From: Actinomadura oligospora ATCC 43269
GTDB taxonomy: Bacteria; Actinomycetota; Actinomycetes; Streptosporangiales; Streptosporangiaceae
Length of the DNA: 64,000 nt
Assembly (NCBI RefSeq): GCF_000518265.1
Contig: NZ_JADG01000008.1
Span: forward strand, 310,001 to 374,000
Direction: 5' to 3'
Shown here: positions 24,283 to 33,417 of the stretch, one piece after another
How positions within the stretch are numbered: the stretch's first letter is position 1
Layout: the number at the start of each line of letters is the position of its first letter
Notes under the pieces: model-generated
What the model saw: the letters and a program-made list of their open reading frames with translations, nothing else
The model's database searches: none
What the model was told of the DNA's origin: nothing
Made by a program: the position numbers and the translations under genes

Positions 24283-25350
24283 CTACCGTCGCGGATCGGC
24301 GGTGGTGCGGACAGGCACGGGAGCGCACGGTGGGGGGAGATCCGCGCACGCGGACGCGTGCAGGACCGTGTTGCGGTAGTCGGCGGGAGAGAGGCCGTGC
24401 GTCCTGCGGAACAGCTTGCTGAAGTAGGACGGATCGTGGAAACCCCAGCGTGCCGCGATGCGCTGGACGGACCGGTGGGCCAGCCGGGGATCGGCGAGCT
24501 CGCGGCGGCAGGACTCCAGGCGGCGCGCCCGGATGTGCGCCGAGACCGTGGTCTCCTGGGTCTGGAACAGTTTGTGCAGATAGCGCAGCGAGATCCGGTG
24601 GGCGTCGGCGATGCGCCGTGGTGACAGGTCCGGGTCGGCGAGGTTGTCGTCGATGTAGCGGTGGATCCGCGCGGTCAGGGCCCGCCGTCTGGCCGATGGG
24701 GACAGCACGGACTCGTCGTCGACGCGGTGGGCGAGCAGGGCCCCGACCAGGTCGAGGGTGACGCCCCGCAGGACGTCCAGGTCGGCCTGGCCGCAGGCGT
24801 CGGCCTGGCGCAGGACCTGCCGGAGGTGGTGGTGCAGGATCACGCCCATCCCCGTCTGGACGTTGAAGGGCGACGCGACCAGGTCGTCCGCGACGCTGGA
24901 CGGCAGCGGCAGCGCCCCACGCGGGAAGTCCACGACGAGGTGCCGGATGAGTGACGGTCGTCCGTGCGGCCCGGCCGGGCCGGTGGGCGTCAGGGTTCCG
25001 CTCCATCGGCGGTGGCTGTCCATGAGGATCAGCTGGCCGGAGGTGGCGAAGGCGTACCGCGCCTGGTGGTCCACGGCGACGTCGCCGCGTTCGACCAGGC
25101 TGAGGATGAAGCGTTCGGGGTCGTGTTGCCGGATCAGCCTGCTCGTCCGCGTGGTGGTCAGCGGCGAGTGCGTGAGCCGCGAGACCTGGACGTCCCCGAG
25201 CGATGCCGCCGAGACCGAGGCGTGGAAGTCGTCCCGGTGCGGGCTGGTGATCAGCGCGCGTATTTCGTGGACGCGCTGCGACATCTCGTGCCACGCGTCG
25301 AGCCGGTCGCGTGGTTCCAGGACCCCTGTCGTGAAGTGTGTGAGAGCGAT
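24283..25350 (-). CDS. AraC-family regulator, apparent ATC start
   Basis: The C-terminal AraC DNA-binding domain has two HTH motifs (LSPRRIADAHRISLRYLHKL; SVQRIAARWGFHDPSYFSKL). The N-terminal ligand-type domain is of the AraC-binding-like kind. The first normal start in frame is ATG 25284, which would cut the domain short. The frame continues upstream with typical residues (LTHFTTGVLEPRDRLDAWHE) until TGA at 25383-25381, with no ATG, GTG or TTG. A perfect GGGGGAGG stands 5 bases before an ATC at 25350, giving IALTHFTT. I take ATC as the start (355 aa); otherwise the gene has lost its start codon. It probably controls the I36-type gene downstream and itself; effector unknown. Confidence 0.82.
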   Translation of the reverse strand: MALTHFTTGVLEPRDRLDAWHEMSQRVHEIRALITSPHRDDFHASVSAASLGDVQVSRLTHSPLTTTRTSRLIRQHDPERFILSLVERGDVAVDHQARYAFATSGQLILMDSHRRWSGTLTPTGPAGPHGRPSLIRHLVVDFPRGALPLPSSVADDLVASPFNVQTGMGVILHHHLRQVLRQADACGQADLDVLRGVTLDLVGALLAHRVDDESVLSPSARRRALTARIHRYIDDNLADPDLSPRRIADAHRISLRYLHKLFQTQETTVSAHIRARRLESCRRELADPRLAHRSVQRIAARWGFHDPSYFSKLFRRTHGLSPADYRNTVLHASACADLPPPCAPVPVRTTADPRR

Positions 25351-25544
25351 GGCGGCCTCCCCCTCGATCCTCCTCGTTGATCATTGGCCCGGCGAGGCGG
25401 GTTGTCCACCGCCAGGGCACGGCCGGTGTGAGTGCGTACGCGAGAGGCCGCAGAGGAACCCGCCGCCGGTCCAACGCCGGTCCGGCGGTGGTGAACGGAT
25501 CGGGGCCGGTACGGCGGCGGCTGGGCTCGGCGCTTGGAATGCGA

Positions 25545-25581
25545 GACGGCCGGGTCGGGGCTGGTGCCCGGCCCGGCCGTC
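25545..25581. terminator. strong hairpin after bkdC
   Basis: GACGGCCGGG (25545-25554) pairs perfectly with CCCGGCCGTC (25572-25581). TTTTT follows on the plus strand. It is 24 bases from the bkdC stop, so it can end bkd transcripts from the right, and any plus-strand reads. Confidence 0.7.
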
Positions 25582-25604
25582 GCGGTTTTTCCTGTCGGTG
25601 CCGG

Positions 25605-27119
25605 TTATGTCCAGGCGAGGAAGTGCAGCGGGTCCTCCAGCATCGCGCCGACGTCCCTGAGCACCTTGGAGCCGAGCTCGCCGTCGATGACGCGGTGGTC
25701 GAACGACAGCGCCAGCGTCGTCACCTTGCGGATGGCCAGCTCACCCTCGTGCACCCACGGCATGTCGCGGATCTGCCCGATGCAGAGGATCGCGGACTCG
25801 CCGGGCGTGAGGATCGGCGTCCCGGTGTCCACGCCGAACACGCCCACGTTGGTGATGCTGATCGTCCCGCCGGTCAGGTCGGCCGGAGTGGCCTTCCCCG
25901 CCCGGGCCGTGGCCGTCAGCTCCGCCAGCGCCCGTGCCAGGTCGGGCAGTGAGAGCGTGTGCGCGTCCTTCACGTTCGGGACGATCAGTCCGCGCTCGGT
26001 GGCCGCCGCGATCCCGAGGTTCACGTAGTGCTTGACGACGATCTCCGCGCCGCCGCCGCTGCTGCCGCCGCCCGTTCCGTTCCGGGCACCGGACGCGTCG
26101 GGGGCGTCCACCCAGGTCGAGTTGACCACCGGGTAGCGCGCCACCGCCGTGAGCAGCGCCTTCGCGACGAGCAGCAGGGGCGAGATTTTCACGTCCGCGA
26201 ACTCGGGAAGCTCGCGCAACCGGCGGACGGCCTCGACCGTCCGGGTCACGTCCACCTGCACGAACTCGGTGACGTGCGGCGCGCTGAACGCCGACGCGAC
26301 CATCGCGTTCGCGGTGGCCTTGCGCACGCCCCGGACCGGGATCCGCTCCTCACGGACGCCGGTCGCGGCAGCGGGCGCGCCCGCCTGGACGCCGGAAGCC
26401 GCGGCCGCGGGCCCCGCCAGCGCCTGCTGGACGTCCTCGCGGGTGATGGAGCCGCGCGGACCCGTCCCGGTGATCGTGGCGAGGTCGACGCCGAGATCCT
26501 TGGCCATCTTCCGGACGGGCGGCTTGGCCAGCGGCAATCCGTTATCCACAACCTGTGGGTAACTTCCGGTCGCCGGGCCCGTGCCGCCTACCGTTGAAGT
26601 CGGACGGGTCGCCGGAGGGGCGGCCGGAGCCGCGGGCGCCGCCTGAACGGAAGGAGAGGACGAAGGAGGCGGCGGCGAGGCCTGCTTGCGCGCACGGCGC
26701 TTGGTCGCGCCCGGCTTGACCCCGTAGCCAACGAGGACAGGCTGCCGCTTCGGCTGCTCCGGCTGAACGACGCCCGGCTCGTCCGCCTGCGGCACCAGGT
26801 CCTCGGACGCGGACGCCGCGGCACTGGCGGAGGGGGTGGGGGTGGGGGCCCCGGCAGCGGGCTCCGAGCCGTCGGGGGCGACGTCGACGGAGATGATCGG
26901 GACGCCGACGTCGACCGTGGCGCCCTCCTCGGCCATCAGCTCCGCGACCGTCCCCTCGAACGGGCACGGGAGCTCGACGACGGCCTTGGCGGTCTCGATC
27001 TCGACGATGGTCTGGTTGACCTCGACGTGGTCGCCCGGCTTGACGTGCCACCTGACGATCTCGGCCTCGGTGAGGCCCTCGCCCACGTCGGGCAGCTTGA
27101 ACTGCTTGCGCTCGGTCAT
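25605..27119 (-). CDS. bkdC: dihydrolipoamide acyltransferase (E2) of 2-oxoacid dehydrogenase
   Basis: Core subunit that moves acyl groups to CoA. Order of parts in 504 aa: one lipoyl domain (residues 1-80; Lys45 in EIETAKAVVELP is lipoylated), a long Ala/Pro-rich linker, a peripheral-subunit-binding domain at about 205-242 (VRKMAKDLGVDLATITGTG), another linker, and a catalytic domain ending with the active-site motif SFDHRVIDGE. A Gly/Ser-rich stretch (GTGGGSSGGG) interrupts the catalytic domain. ATG 27119 is 6 bases past the E1-beta stop. No E3 gene is nearby. Branched-chain rather than pyruvate substrate is inferred from similarity of E1-alpha to BkdA. Confidence 0.92.
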   Translation of the reverse strand: MTERKQFKLPDVGEGLTEAEIVRWHVKPGDHVEVNQTIVEIETAKAVVELPCPFEGTVAELMAEEGATVDVGVPIISVDVAPDGSEPAAGAPTPTPSASAAASASEDLVPQADEPGVVQPEQPKRQPVLVGYGVKPGATKRRARKQASPPPPSSSPSVQAAPAAPAAPPATRPTSTVGGTGPATGSYPQVVDNGLPLAKPPVRKMAKDLGVDLATITGTGPRGSITREDVQQALAGPAAAASGVQAGAPAAATGVREERIPVRGVRKATANAMVASAFSAPHVTEFVQVDVTRTVEAVRRLRELPEFADVKISPLLLVAKALLTAVARYPVVNSTWVDAPDASGARNGTGGGSSGGGAEIVVKHYVNLGIAAATERGLIVPNVKDAHTLSLPDLARALAELTATARAGKATPADLTGGTISITNVGVFGVDTGTPILTPGESAILCIGQIRDMPWVHEGELAIRKVTTLALSFDHRVIDGELGSKVLRDVGAMLEDPLHFLAWT

Positions 27120-27124
27120 CAGCG

Positions 27125-28114
27125 TCACCAGCCGAAGGTCCGGTCGACGGCGTCGAGGACGCGGTCGAGGTCGGGCAGGTAGTGGTCCTCCAGCCGGGAC
27201 GGCGGGTACGGCGTGGACATCCCGCCGACGCGCAGCACCGGGGCCTCCAGCCGGTAGAAGCAGCGCTCGGTGATCCGCGCCGCGAGCTCCGCGCCGAAGC
27301 CGCTGAACACCGGGGCCTCGTGGACGACCACGCACCGCCCCGTCCGGTTCACCGACGAGGTGATCGTGTCGATGTCGAGGGGGTTCAGGGAGCGCAGGTC
27401 GATGACCTCCAGGGAGCGCCCCTCCTCGGCCGCCGCCGCGGCGGCCTCCACGCACGTCTTCACGGACGGCCCCCACGCGAGGACGGTCACGTGCTCGCCC
27501 GGGGCGACGACACGGGCGTCGTACAGCGGGGCCCAGTCGGACGAGGCGGACTCGACGTCCACCGCGGCCTTCTCCCAGTACCGCCGCTTCGGCTCGAAGA
27601 AGATCACCGGGTCGGGGGAGGAGATCGCCTGCTGGATCATCGTGAACGCGTCGCCGGGGTTCGAGCACGCCACGACCCGCAGCCCGGCCGTGTGGGTGAA
27701 GTACACCTCGGGGGACTCCGAGTGGTGCTCGACCGCGCCGATGCCGCCGCCACACGGAATCCGGATCACGACCGGCACCTGTGTCGTGCCGAGCGACCGC
27801 AGGTGCATCTTCGACAGCTGCGTGATGATCTGGTCGGCGGCCGGGAACACGAACCCGTCGAACTGGATCTCCACGACGGGACGGTAGCCGCGCAGCGCCA
27901 GGCCGATCGCGGTGCCGACGATGCCGGACTCGGCGAGCGGCGTGTCGATCACCCGCTCCTCGCCGAAGTCCTTCTGCAGGCCGTCGGTCACGCGGAACAC
28001 GCCGCCGAGCTTGCCCACGTCCTCGCCCATGACGACGACCTTGGGGTCGTTCTCCATGGCCTTGCGCAGGCCCTCGTTGATGCCCTTGGCCAGGGTGATG
28101 GTCTCCGCGGTCAT
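27125..28114 (-). CDS. bkdB: 2-oxoacid dehydrogenase E1 component, beta subunit
   Basis: 329 aa, forming the thiamine-diphosphate heterotetramer with E1-alpha. It shows the transketolase-like pyrimidine domain (VVVMGEDVGKLGGVFRVTDG, DTPLAESGIVGTAIGLAL) and the C-terminal domain (VIDLRSLNPLDIDTITSSV). ATG 28114 overlaps the E1-alpha stop as ATGA, so the two subunits are translationally coupled for equal synthesis. E2 follows after 5 bases. Confidence 0.94.
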   Translation of the reverse strand: MTAETITLAKGINEGLRKAMENDPKVVVMGEDVGKLGGVFRVTDGLQKDFGEERVIDTPLAESGIVGTAIGLALRGYRPVVEIQFDGFVFPAADQIITQLSKMHLRSLGTTQVPVVIRIPCGGGIGAVEHHSESPEVYFTHTAGLRVVACSNPGDAFTMIQQAISSPDPVIFFEPKRRYWEKAAVDVESASSDWAPLYDARVVAPGEHVTVLAWGPSVKTCVEAAAAAAEEGRSLEVIDLRSLNPLDIDTITSSVNRTGRCVVVHEAPVFSGFGAELAARITERCFYRLEAPVLRVGGMSTPYPPSRLEDHYLPDLDRVLDAVDRTFGW

Positions 28115-29247
28115 CGGGCCGTCCCCTCTTCCTCGAACGACGCCAGGTAGGCGGCGAACTGCTCCTGCTCCTCGGTCAGCATCGGGTGCGGCTCGGCGTA
28201 CGCGTGCTCGAAGATCGCCGAGGGCTCCGGGTCGGGCAGCGCGAGGCACGCCTTGCGCAGTTCGGTGGCCATCCGCTTGGCCTCGGCCTCGACCTCGTCG
28301 AAGAACGCCTCGTCGGCCGCGCCCTCCTTGACCAGGTACTTCTTGACGCGCTCGATCGGGTCCTTGGCCTTCCAGGCTTCCTCTTCGGCCTTGAGGCGGT
28401 AGCGGGTCGGGTCGTCCGTCGTGGTGTGGGCGCCCATCCGGTAGGTGTAGGCCTCGATCAGCGTCGGGCCCTGCCCTTCGCGCGCGTGCGCGAGGGACTT
28501 CTGCGTGACGGCGAGACAGGCGAACACGTCGTTGCCGTCCACCCGGACGCCGGGGAACCCGAAGCCCTGCGCGCGCTTGTAAAGCGGGATTCGGGACTGC
28601 TTCTCCAGCGGCTCGGAGATCGCCCACTGGTTGTTCTGGCAGAAGAACACGATCGGCGCGTTGAACACGCTGGCGAACACGAACGACTCGTTCACGTCAC
28701 CCTGGGACGTCGCGCCGTCGCCGAAGTAGGCGATGGTCGCTCCGGCCTTGTCGCTGCCCAGCACGCCGTCCCGCTGGATGCCCATCGCGTAGCCGGTCGC
28801 GTGCAGCGTCTGCGAGCCGATCACGATGGTGTACAGGTGGAAGCCGTGGTCCTTGGGATCCCAACCGCCGTGGTTGACGCCCCGGAACAGGCCCAGCAGG
28901 TTGAGCGGCGGCACGTTCCGGCAGTAAGCGACGGCGTGCTCCCGGTAGGTGGGGAACACCATGTCGGTGTCGGTCAGCGCCCGCCCGGACCCGATCTGCG
29001 CGGCCTCCTGGCCGAGCAGCGACGCCCAGATGCCGAGTTCGCCCTGCCGGGTGAGTGCCACGGCCTCCAGGTCGATCCGCCGGACGGTGACCAGGTCGCG
29101 GTACAGCCCGCGGACCTGCTCGACCGTGATGTCCAGCGGGTAGTCGGGATGGTCGACGCGCTCACCCTCCGGGGTGAGCAACTGCACGAGTTCGGAGTCG
29201 GCGAGCCCGCCGGTGCCCGGCGCGCCGCGCACGGAGTCGATCGTCAT
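28111..29247 (-). CDS. bkdA: 2-oxoacid dehydrogenase E1 component, alpha subunit
   Basis: 378 aa, first gene of the E1a-E1b-E2 operon that oxidatively decarboxylates branched-chain 2-oxoacids (from Val, Leu, Ile) to branched acyl-CoAs, which also prime iso/anteiso fatty acids. The thiamine-diphosphate motif runs from GDGATSQGDVNES to FCQNNQWAIS. The conserved HTTTDDPTRYR loop (often a phosphorylation loop in eukaryotes) is present. ATG 29247 has AGGAG 9 bases upstream; the extra frame to 29316 is leader. Pyruvate cannot be excluded as a substrate. Confidence 0.93.
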   Translation of the reverse strand: MTIDSVRGAPGTGGLADSELVQLLTPEGERVDHPDYPLDITVEQVRGLYRDLVTVRRIDLEAVALTRQGELGIWASLLGQEAAQIGSGRALTDTDMVFPTYREHAVAYCRNVPPLNLLGLFRGVNHGGWDPKDHGFHLYTIVIGSQTLHATGYAMGIQRDGVLGSDKAGATIAYFGDGATSQGDVNESFVFASVFNAPIVFFCQNNQWAISEPLEKQSRIPLYKRAQGFGFPGVRVDGNDVFACLAVTQKSLAHAREGQGPTLIEAYTYRMGAHTTTDDPTRYRLKAEEEAWKAKDPIERVKKYLVKEGAADEAFFDEVEAEAKRMATELRKACLALPDPEPSAIFEHAYAEPHPMLTEEQEQFAAYLASFEEEGTAR

Positions 29248-29601
29248 TGATGACACTCCTCGTTCGGGGCCGGTCCCCGGGATCGCCGCGAACCGACCGA
29301 CCTCAGTGGCCTTCATCCCCCGGGTAAAAGGGGACGAATGCCGCTCATGCCATCGTGGCAGACATCACACCTAAGAACGCAAGACCCTGCTTACGGGTTT
29401 CCATACCCCCACCCGGCCGTCCTCCACCCGACAATCACCCCAGGTGACACCCCCACCCCCCAACGTGCCGAAACCCCACCCCCACCGCCGGCACGGCCCG
29501 GCGATCAGGCATGGGCGAGTGGCCGTCCCGTGGGACGGCGATCAAGCAAAGATCGGGAAGGTGCGTCCGGCGGGACAGCGGTCAAGCGCCGGTGCGATCG
29601 A
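29248..29601. other. 354-bp intergenic region upstream of bkdA
   Basis: It contains the bkd promoter (leftward) and the end of the AAA-nuclease gene. There is an AT-richer patch at about 29330-29400 and a C-rich tract at 29440-29490. I cannot fix promoter boxes and see no gene. Confidence 0.3.
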
Positions 29602-31185
29602 TCAGGCGTGAACGAGGGTGACGGCCCGACCGGACGGCGTGGTGGACTGGCTGATCGCGGTGCGGTCCGCGATGGCCGGGGCCTTCCGGCGGCGGTCGAA
29701 GACGATGAGCGTGCCGGTGTCGAGACCGAGGTCGTCGAGGTAGCCGTCCAGCTGGACGAGGCCCTTGGCGACCTGATCACCGGACTTGTCTGTCCGGACC
29801 TTGAGTTCGAAAGCCGAGAGCTGGACGGCCCGACGTCCGTCTTCATCGAGATGCGGCTTCCGGACGGCGATGTCCACACGGTCGCGTCCGACGGCGTACT
29901 CGCGGTCGATGAAGCCGCCGCCGTTCACCACCCGCTGGAGGAAGGCCATGAAAACCAGCTGGCAGGCGAACTCGTGGTAGGTCTCGCGCTTGTCCAGGAT
30001 CTCCCCGTTGACCTTCCAGAACGCGACGAACTCCGTGAGGAGACGGGGGATGTCGAGCCGTCCGTCCGGGAGGAGAAAAGCACGCGGGTCGGCGTTGATC
30101 GAAGCCTCCACCCGTTGTGACAGCACCCGGACGACGACCTCCTGGTAAATAGGGTTGGCGATCTGGACCGGCCGCCCCCGAGTCACAAGTCCGAGATCGC
30201 GGACGAAGGAGAGGTCGTCGTCGTACCGCTCGTCCAGGGGAAGGCTCGTTCCGGCCAGGATGGGCTCGATCACCCGGTGCACCCGAGGCTCGTCGAGTCG
30301 ATCGACCAGCGAGTCCAGGTGGGTGGCCCGCTCAAGGATGAGCCGCTCGACCGCCTCGTCCATGTGGGCGTCGGTGATCGGTTCGGACACAGGCACCCGC
30401 ATGTGACGCGTGATGTGCCGGGCCAAGGCGTTCACCAACCAGGGCTGCCCCTGACTGGCTTCGAAAGCGCGCTGGACGGCCGCGTCCTCGAACTTCTGCC
30501 CGGTCTCCTCGCTGTGCTGACCGTAAAGCTCGGCGACCTCGCCGAAAGTGAAATCGCTGAGTAGCAGCGACGCGGCCTTGATGTTGAACGGGCTCGTACT
30601 CCGCGTCCTTTCGGGGTCTCCACCCGAGGCCATCTTGTAGTCACGGACGTCCCGCAGCCCACAAAGCGCCACCGAACGCGGGAACTCCGCCTTGTTCGTC
30701 GTGTACCCGCTGCGAAGCTGACTGAGAACACTGACCAGACTCGCCCCGGTGAGCCCGTCGATCTCGTCAAAGAACAGGACCAGCGGCCGAGGCGAACGCC
30801 GCGCCCAAGCGGTCAACCCGGTGCGGAGTCGCGAGCCGGGCTCCGTCTCCGGCCAACTCGTGGGTGGCAGACAGTCCGCCGGAAGATCCTTTGCGGCGCA
30901 CGCCTCGCGGATCGCCGTAAGCACGAGCCTTTCGGCAGCCGCATAGTTGTCCCCGGTGATCCTGGCCTCCTCGCAAGAGAAGTGGATGGCCAGGTATCGG
31001 CCCTCGGTGGTCAGTTGGCGGGCGAGAGTGGAGAGCGTCGTGGTCTTTCCGGTCTGCCGAGGCGCGTGCAGGACGAAGTACAAGCCCTCCTCGATCAACT
31101 CGCGGGCCTCGGGAAGGCGCGGCTCCGGTGGCAGCATGTAGTGCTGGTCGGGAAGGCAAGGGCCCGCGACGTTGAAAAATTTCAC
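29602..31185 (-). CDS. AAA-like ATPase fused to PD-(D/E)XK nuclease-like domain
   Basis: 527 aa from GTG 31185 (VKFFNVAGPCLPDQHYM); GTG 31206 is possible, but TAGCGT ends 7 bases before 31185, suggesting a leaderless start. The N-terminal AAA-like domain has Walker A APRQTGKTT (Lys47) and Walker B LVLFFDEID (Asp140-Glu141). A winged-helix-like middle follows. The C-terminus has the restriction-endonuclease-like pattern GRDRVDIAV (Asp438) ... FELK (Glu460, Lys462) ... QLDGYLDDLG. Similar ATPase-nuclease fusions are common in accessory DNA; their role is mostly unknown, defence among the guesses. Neighbouring XRE/DUF397, GHKL and GTPase genes make this an accessory cluster. Confidence 0.82.
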   Translation of the reverse strand: MKFFNVAGPCLPDQHYMLPPEPRLPEARELIEEGLYFVLHAPRQTGKTTTLSTLARQLTTEGRYLAIHFSCEEARITGDNYAAAERLVLTAIREACAAKDLPADCLPPTSWPETEPGSRLRTGLTAWARRSPRPLVLFFDEIDGLTGASLVSVLSQLRSGYTTNKAEFPRSVALCGLRDVRDYKMASGGDPERTRSTSPFNIKAASLLLSDFTFGEVAELYGQHSEETGQKFEDAAVQRAFEASQGQPWLVNALARHITRHMRVPVSEPITDAHMDEAVERLILERATHLDSLVDRLDEPRVHRVIEPILAGTSLPLDERYDDDLSFVRDLGLVTRGRPVQIANPIYQEVVVRVLSQRVEASINADPRAFLLPDGRLDIPRLLTEFVAFWKVNGEILDKRETYHEFACQLVFMAFLQRVVNGGGFIDREYAVGRDRVDIAVRKPHLDEDGRRAVQLSAFELKVRTDKSGDQVAKGLVQLDGYLDDLGLDTGTLIVFDRRRKAPAIADRTAISQSTTPSGRAVTLVHA

Positions 31186-31245
31186 GCTCTGTACGCTACC
31201 CGTCACACTGGTTCCGGTTGGTGGGCTTGCGCGTGTTCCTGGACG

Positions 31246-32049
31246 TCATCGCGCGTTGAGGTCCTCCTTGCACTGGACGATGACCTCGACCAGTTCGGCG
31301 ACGTCCTCCAGCGGGTAGCGGACGGTGCCGGTGCGGGGAGTCGTCAGGAGCAGGCCACCGGCCCGCGCCCACAAGGTGATCTCCGGGCGGATGGACAGGA
31401 CGGCCATGTTCCACCCCTCGCAGCGGTGGATGGGCCCGACGCCTCGGGCAAGCAACTCGGTCTCCAGTGAGCGAGCGGCTTCGCGGCAGTCGATCGGCTT
31501 CTCCGGAATGAAGGGCGCGGGGACGCCGGGTGCGAAGGGCAGCGCGAAGTAGACGGCCTTGCCGGGGACGGCGACGCCGCCGAGCCGGGCCGTCGACCGG
31601 TGGACGCCCCAAGCGCCGCAGTGTTCCTGGGCGAGCGCGTCCACGATCCCGAGCCCCCGCCCGCACTCGGCTTCGAGATCGGAGAAGCAGGACTCCTTGA
31701 GCAGCGACCCCCGCCACGGGGACGTGTCGAAGATCTTGGTCACCAGCTCGCTGCGACCGTTGCGGAGGTAGAAGTAGATCTCCGGCAGGCCGACGGCGCT
31801 GACGACGGCGGGAGCCCGCCGGTCGTAAGCGTGGACGAACACGTTCGTCGCGATCTCCGAGACGGCCGTGCAGGCGTCGTCGACCACCCCGTCCGGGACT
31901 CCGAGTTCGGACATGACCTCCCGGACGTGCCGCCGCGCCTGTCCAGCGCACGACTCGTCCGGCGGCAGAACCCACACCACGCACCTGCCCCCAGCCACCG
32001 CGTCGGCCGCCGTCCGCCGCGCACCAGCCCGCCCCTCAGAACCCCACAT
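31246..32049 (-). CDS. GHKL ATP-binding protein (anti-sigma/RsbW-like)
   Basis: 267 aa. A HATPase domain with N box VSEIATNVFVHA and G box GRGLGIVDALA, followed by GKAVYFALPF, fills residues about 25-175. The remaining 90 residues are unassigned. Such proteins are serine-kinase-like anti-sigma regulators and commonly sit beside XRE-DUF5753 and DUF397 genes, as here (divergent). ATG 32049 follows AAGGCG. A shared 160-bp promoter region separates it from the XRE gene. It ends about 40 bases before the AAA-nuclease gene, on the same strand. Confidence 0.85.
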   Translation of the reverse strand: MWGSEGRAGARRTAADAVAGGRCVVWVLPPDESCAGQARRHVREVMSELGVPDGVVDDACTAVSEIATNVFVHAYDRRAPAVVSAVGLPEIYFYLRNGRSELVTKIFDTSPWRGSLLKESCFSDLEAECGRGLGIVDALAQEHCGAWGVHRSTARLGGVAVPGKAVYFALPFAPGVPAPFIPEKPIDCREAARSLETELLARGVGPIHRCEGWNMAVLSIRPEITLWARAGGLLLTTPRTGTVRYPLEDVAELVEVIVQCKEDLNAR

Positions 32050-32210
32050 GGCATCGCCTTCGTGATCGTTTGACTACGGACAGCTATGTCTCCTGCATGA
32101 TGCCCCTTGGACTGTTCTCGTGTAATCAGAACCGAGAATTCTCATGTCGAGCGGGCGCTTGTCTGATGGATTGCCTGCGCGGCTGCTGGAGGACTGTGCA
32201 CACTGAGTGC

Positions 32211-33092
32211 ATGACCGATCGCCCAACGATCCGGACCCGGCGGCTGGCGTCCGAATTGCGGCTTCTTCGCGAGCGCGCGACGCTGAATCTCGATGAGGTG
32301 GTGACCGCGCTCCATTCGAGCGGTGGAGGACGCTGGTCGGTCGCGAAGCTGTCCCGCATCGAACGAGCCGCGCAGCGCATCAAGTCACAGGACCTGGAAC
32401 AGCTGCTGGACCTCTACGAGGTACCTCCGGAACGCCGCGAAGGGCTCCAGGCGTTGGCGCGCGGCGCGCGCCAACGCGGCTGGTGGGATGCCTATGCCGA
32501 CACGATTCACAGCGACTACACGACCTACATCCGCTTGGAGGCGGAGGCGCGATCGCTTCGCTGTTTCGACGGCCTCGCGATCAACGGTCTCCTGCAGACG
32601 GACGAGTACACGGGTGAGGTCTGCCGTGTGGGCATGATGCAGTTCGGGACGCAGACGGCGATCGAACGGCGGATCGACGTTCGGCGAGTTCGTCAGCGTG
32701 TGCTGGATGATCGCGAACCTGAACCGTTGAGGCTGTGGTCGATCCTCGATGAAGGGGCACTCCGTCGACAGGTCGGGGGCCCTGAGGTGATGCACAGGCA
32801 ATACGAGGCCCTGCTGGAGGTGGCGAATCTGCCCAATGTCATGCTCCAGGTCCTTCCTTTCGAGGCGGGAGCGCACGCGGCGGTCACCGGCACGTTCGCG
32901 ATCATGGATTTCGCGGACGCTCACATGCCTGACGTGGTCTATCTCGACGGACTGACCAGCGCGCTGTACGAAGAGAACGACCGACACGTCTACCGCTACT
33001 CGCTGGCTTTCAATCAACTGGCCATGAGCGCGATCGGGGTGGACGAGTCGCTGGAGTTCATCGCGGACCTGGCTGGAGCCTCAGCAGGATGA
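32211..33092 (+). CDS. XRE-family regulator with DUF5753 domain
   Basis: 293 aa: an N-terminal HTH (RLASELRLLRERATLNLDEV ... WSVAKLSRIERAAQRIK) and a C-terminal DUF5753 domain (LQTDEYTGEVCR ... VMLQVLPFEAGAHAAVTGTF ... YLDGLTSALYEEND). These WhiJ-like regulators pair with DUF397 proteins and control development or secondary metabolism in streptomycetes. ATG 32211 is preferred on homology, though the nearest GGAGG is 18 bases upstream; ATG 32166 (MDCLRGCWR) is possible. Its stop overlaps the first DUF397 start as ATGA. Confidence 0.92.
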   Translation: MTDRPTIRTRRLASELRLLRERATLNLDEVVTALHSSGGGRWSVAKLSRIERAAQRIKSQDLEQLLDLYEVPPERREGLQALARGARQRGWWDAYADTIHSDYTTYIRLEAEARSLRCFDGLAINGLLQTDEYTGEVCRVGMMQFGTQTAIERRIDVRRVRQRVLDDREPEPLRLWSILDEGALRRQVGGPEVMHRQYEALLEVANLPNVMLQVLPFEAGAHAAVTGTFAIMDFADAHMPDVVYLDGLTSALYEENDRHVYRYSLAFNQLAMSAIGVDESLEFIADLAGASAG

Positions 33093-33358
33093 CAGTATTG
33101 CCATATATGGGACGTGTGATCATTTCTGGCTGGAAGCGCAGTTCCTACTCGGGGGACTCCTTGAACTGCATCGAGGTGGCTCGGAGCGCCTGGCGGCGAA
33201 GTTCTCACTCGGCTGAGGGGGCGAACTGCGTCGAGGTTGCTGTGCCCAGTGCCTCGCAGGCGCTGGCCGTGCGGGACTCCAAGAATCCGGACGGGCCTGT
33301 GCTGCCCGTTGATGTGTCGTCGTTCCGGGACATCGTCGTTCAGGTAAGGGCCCGCTGA
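33089..33358 (+). CDS. DUF397 protein, first of two, with duplicated head motif
   Basis: 89 aa. A normal DUF397 is one WRKSSYS..NCVEVA unit followed by VAVRDSKDPDGP. Here the first unit occurs twice (GWKRSSYSGDSLNCIEVAR and AWRRSSHSAEGANCVEVAV) before one LAVRDSKNPDGPVL tail and a SSFRDIVVQVRAR end. The ATGA overlap with the XRE gene implies coupled translation; DUF397 proteins are small partners of such regulators. Confidence 0.92.
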   Translation: MTVLPYMGRVIISGWKRSSYSGDSLNCIEVARSAWRRSSHSAEGANCVEVAVPSASQALAVRDSKNPDGPVLPVDVSSFRDIVVQVRAR

Positions 33359-33417
33359 CTGCGCTGACACCTGGTCGTCGGCTGGTCAACGCCTAATGGG
33401 CGAGATATCCAGGTGGC

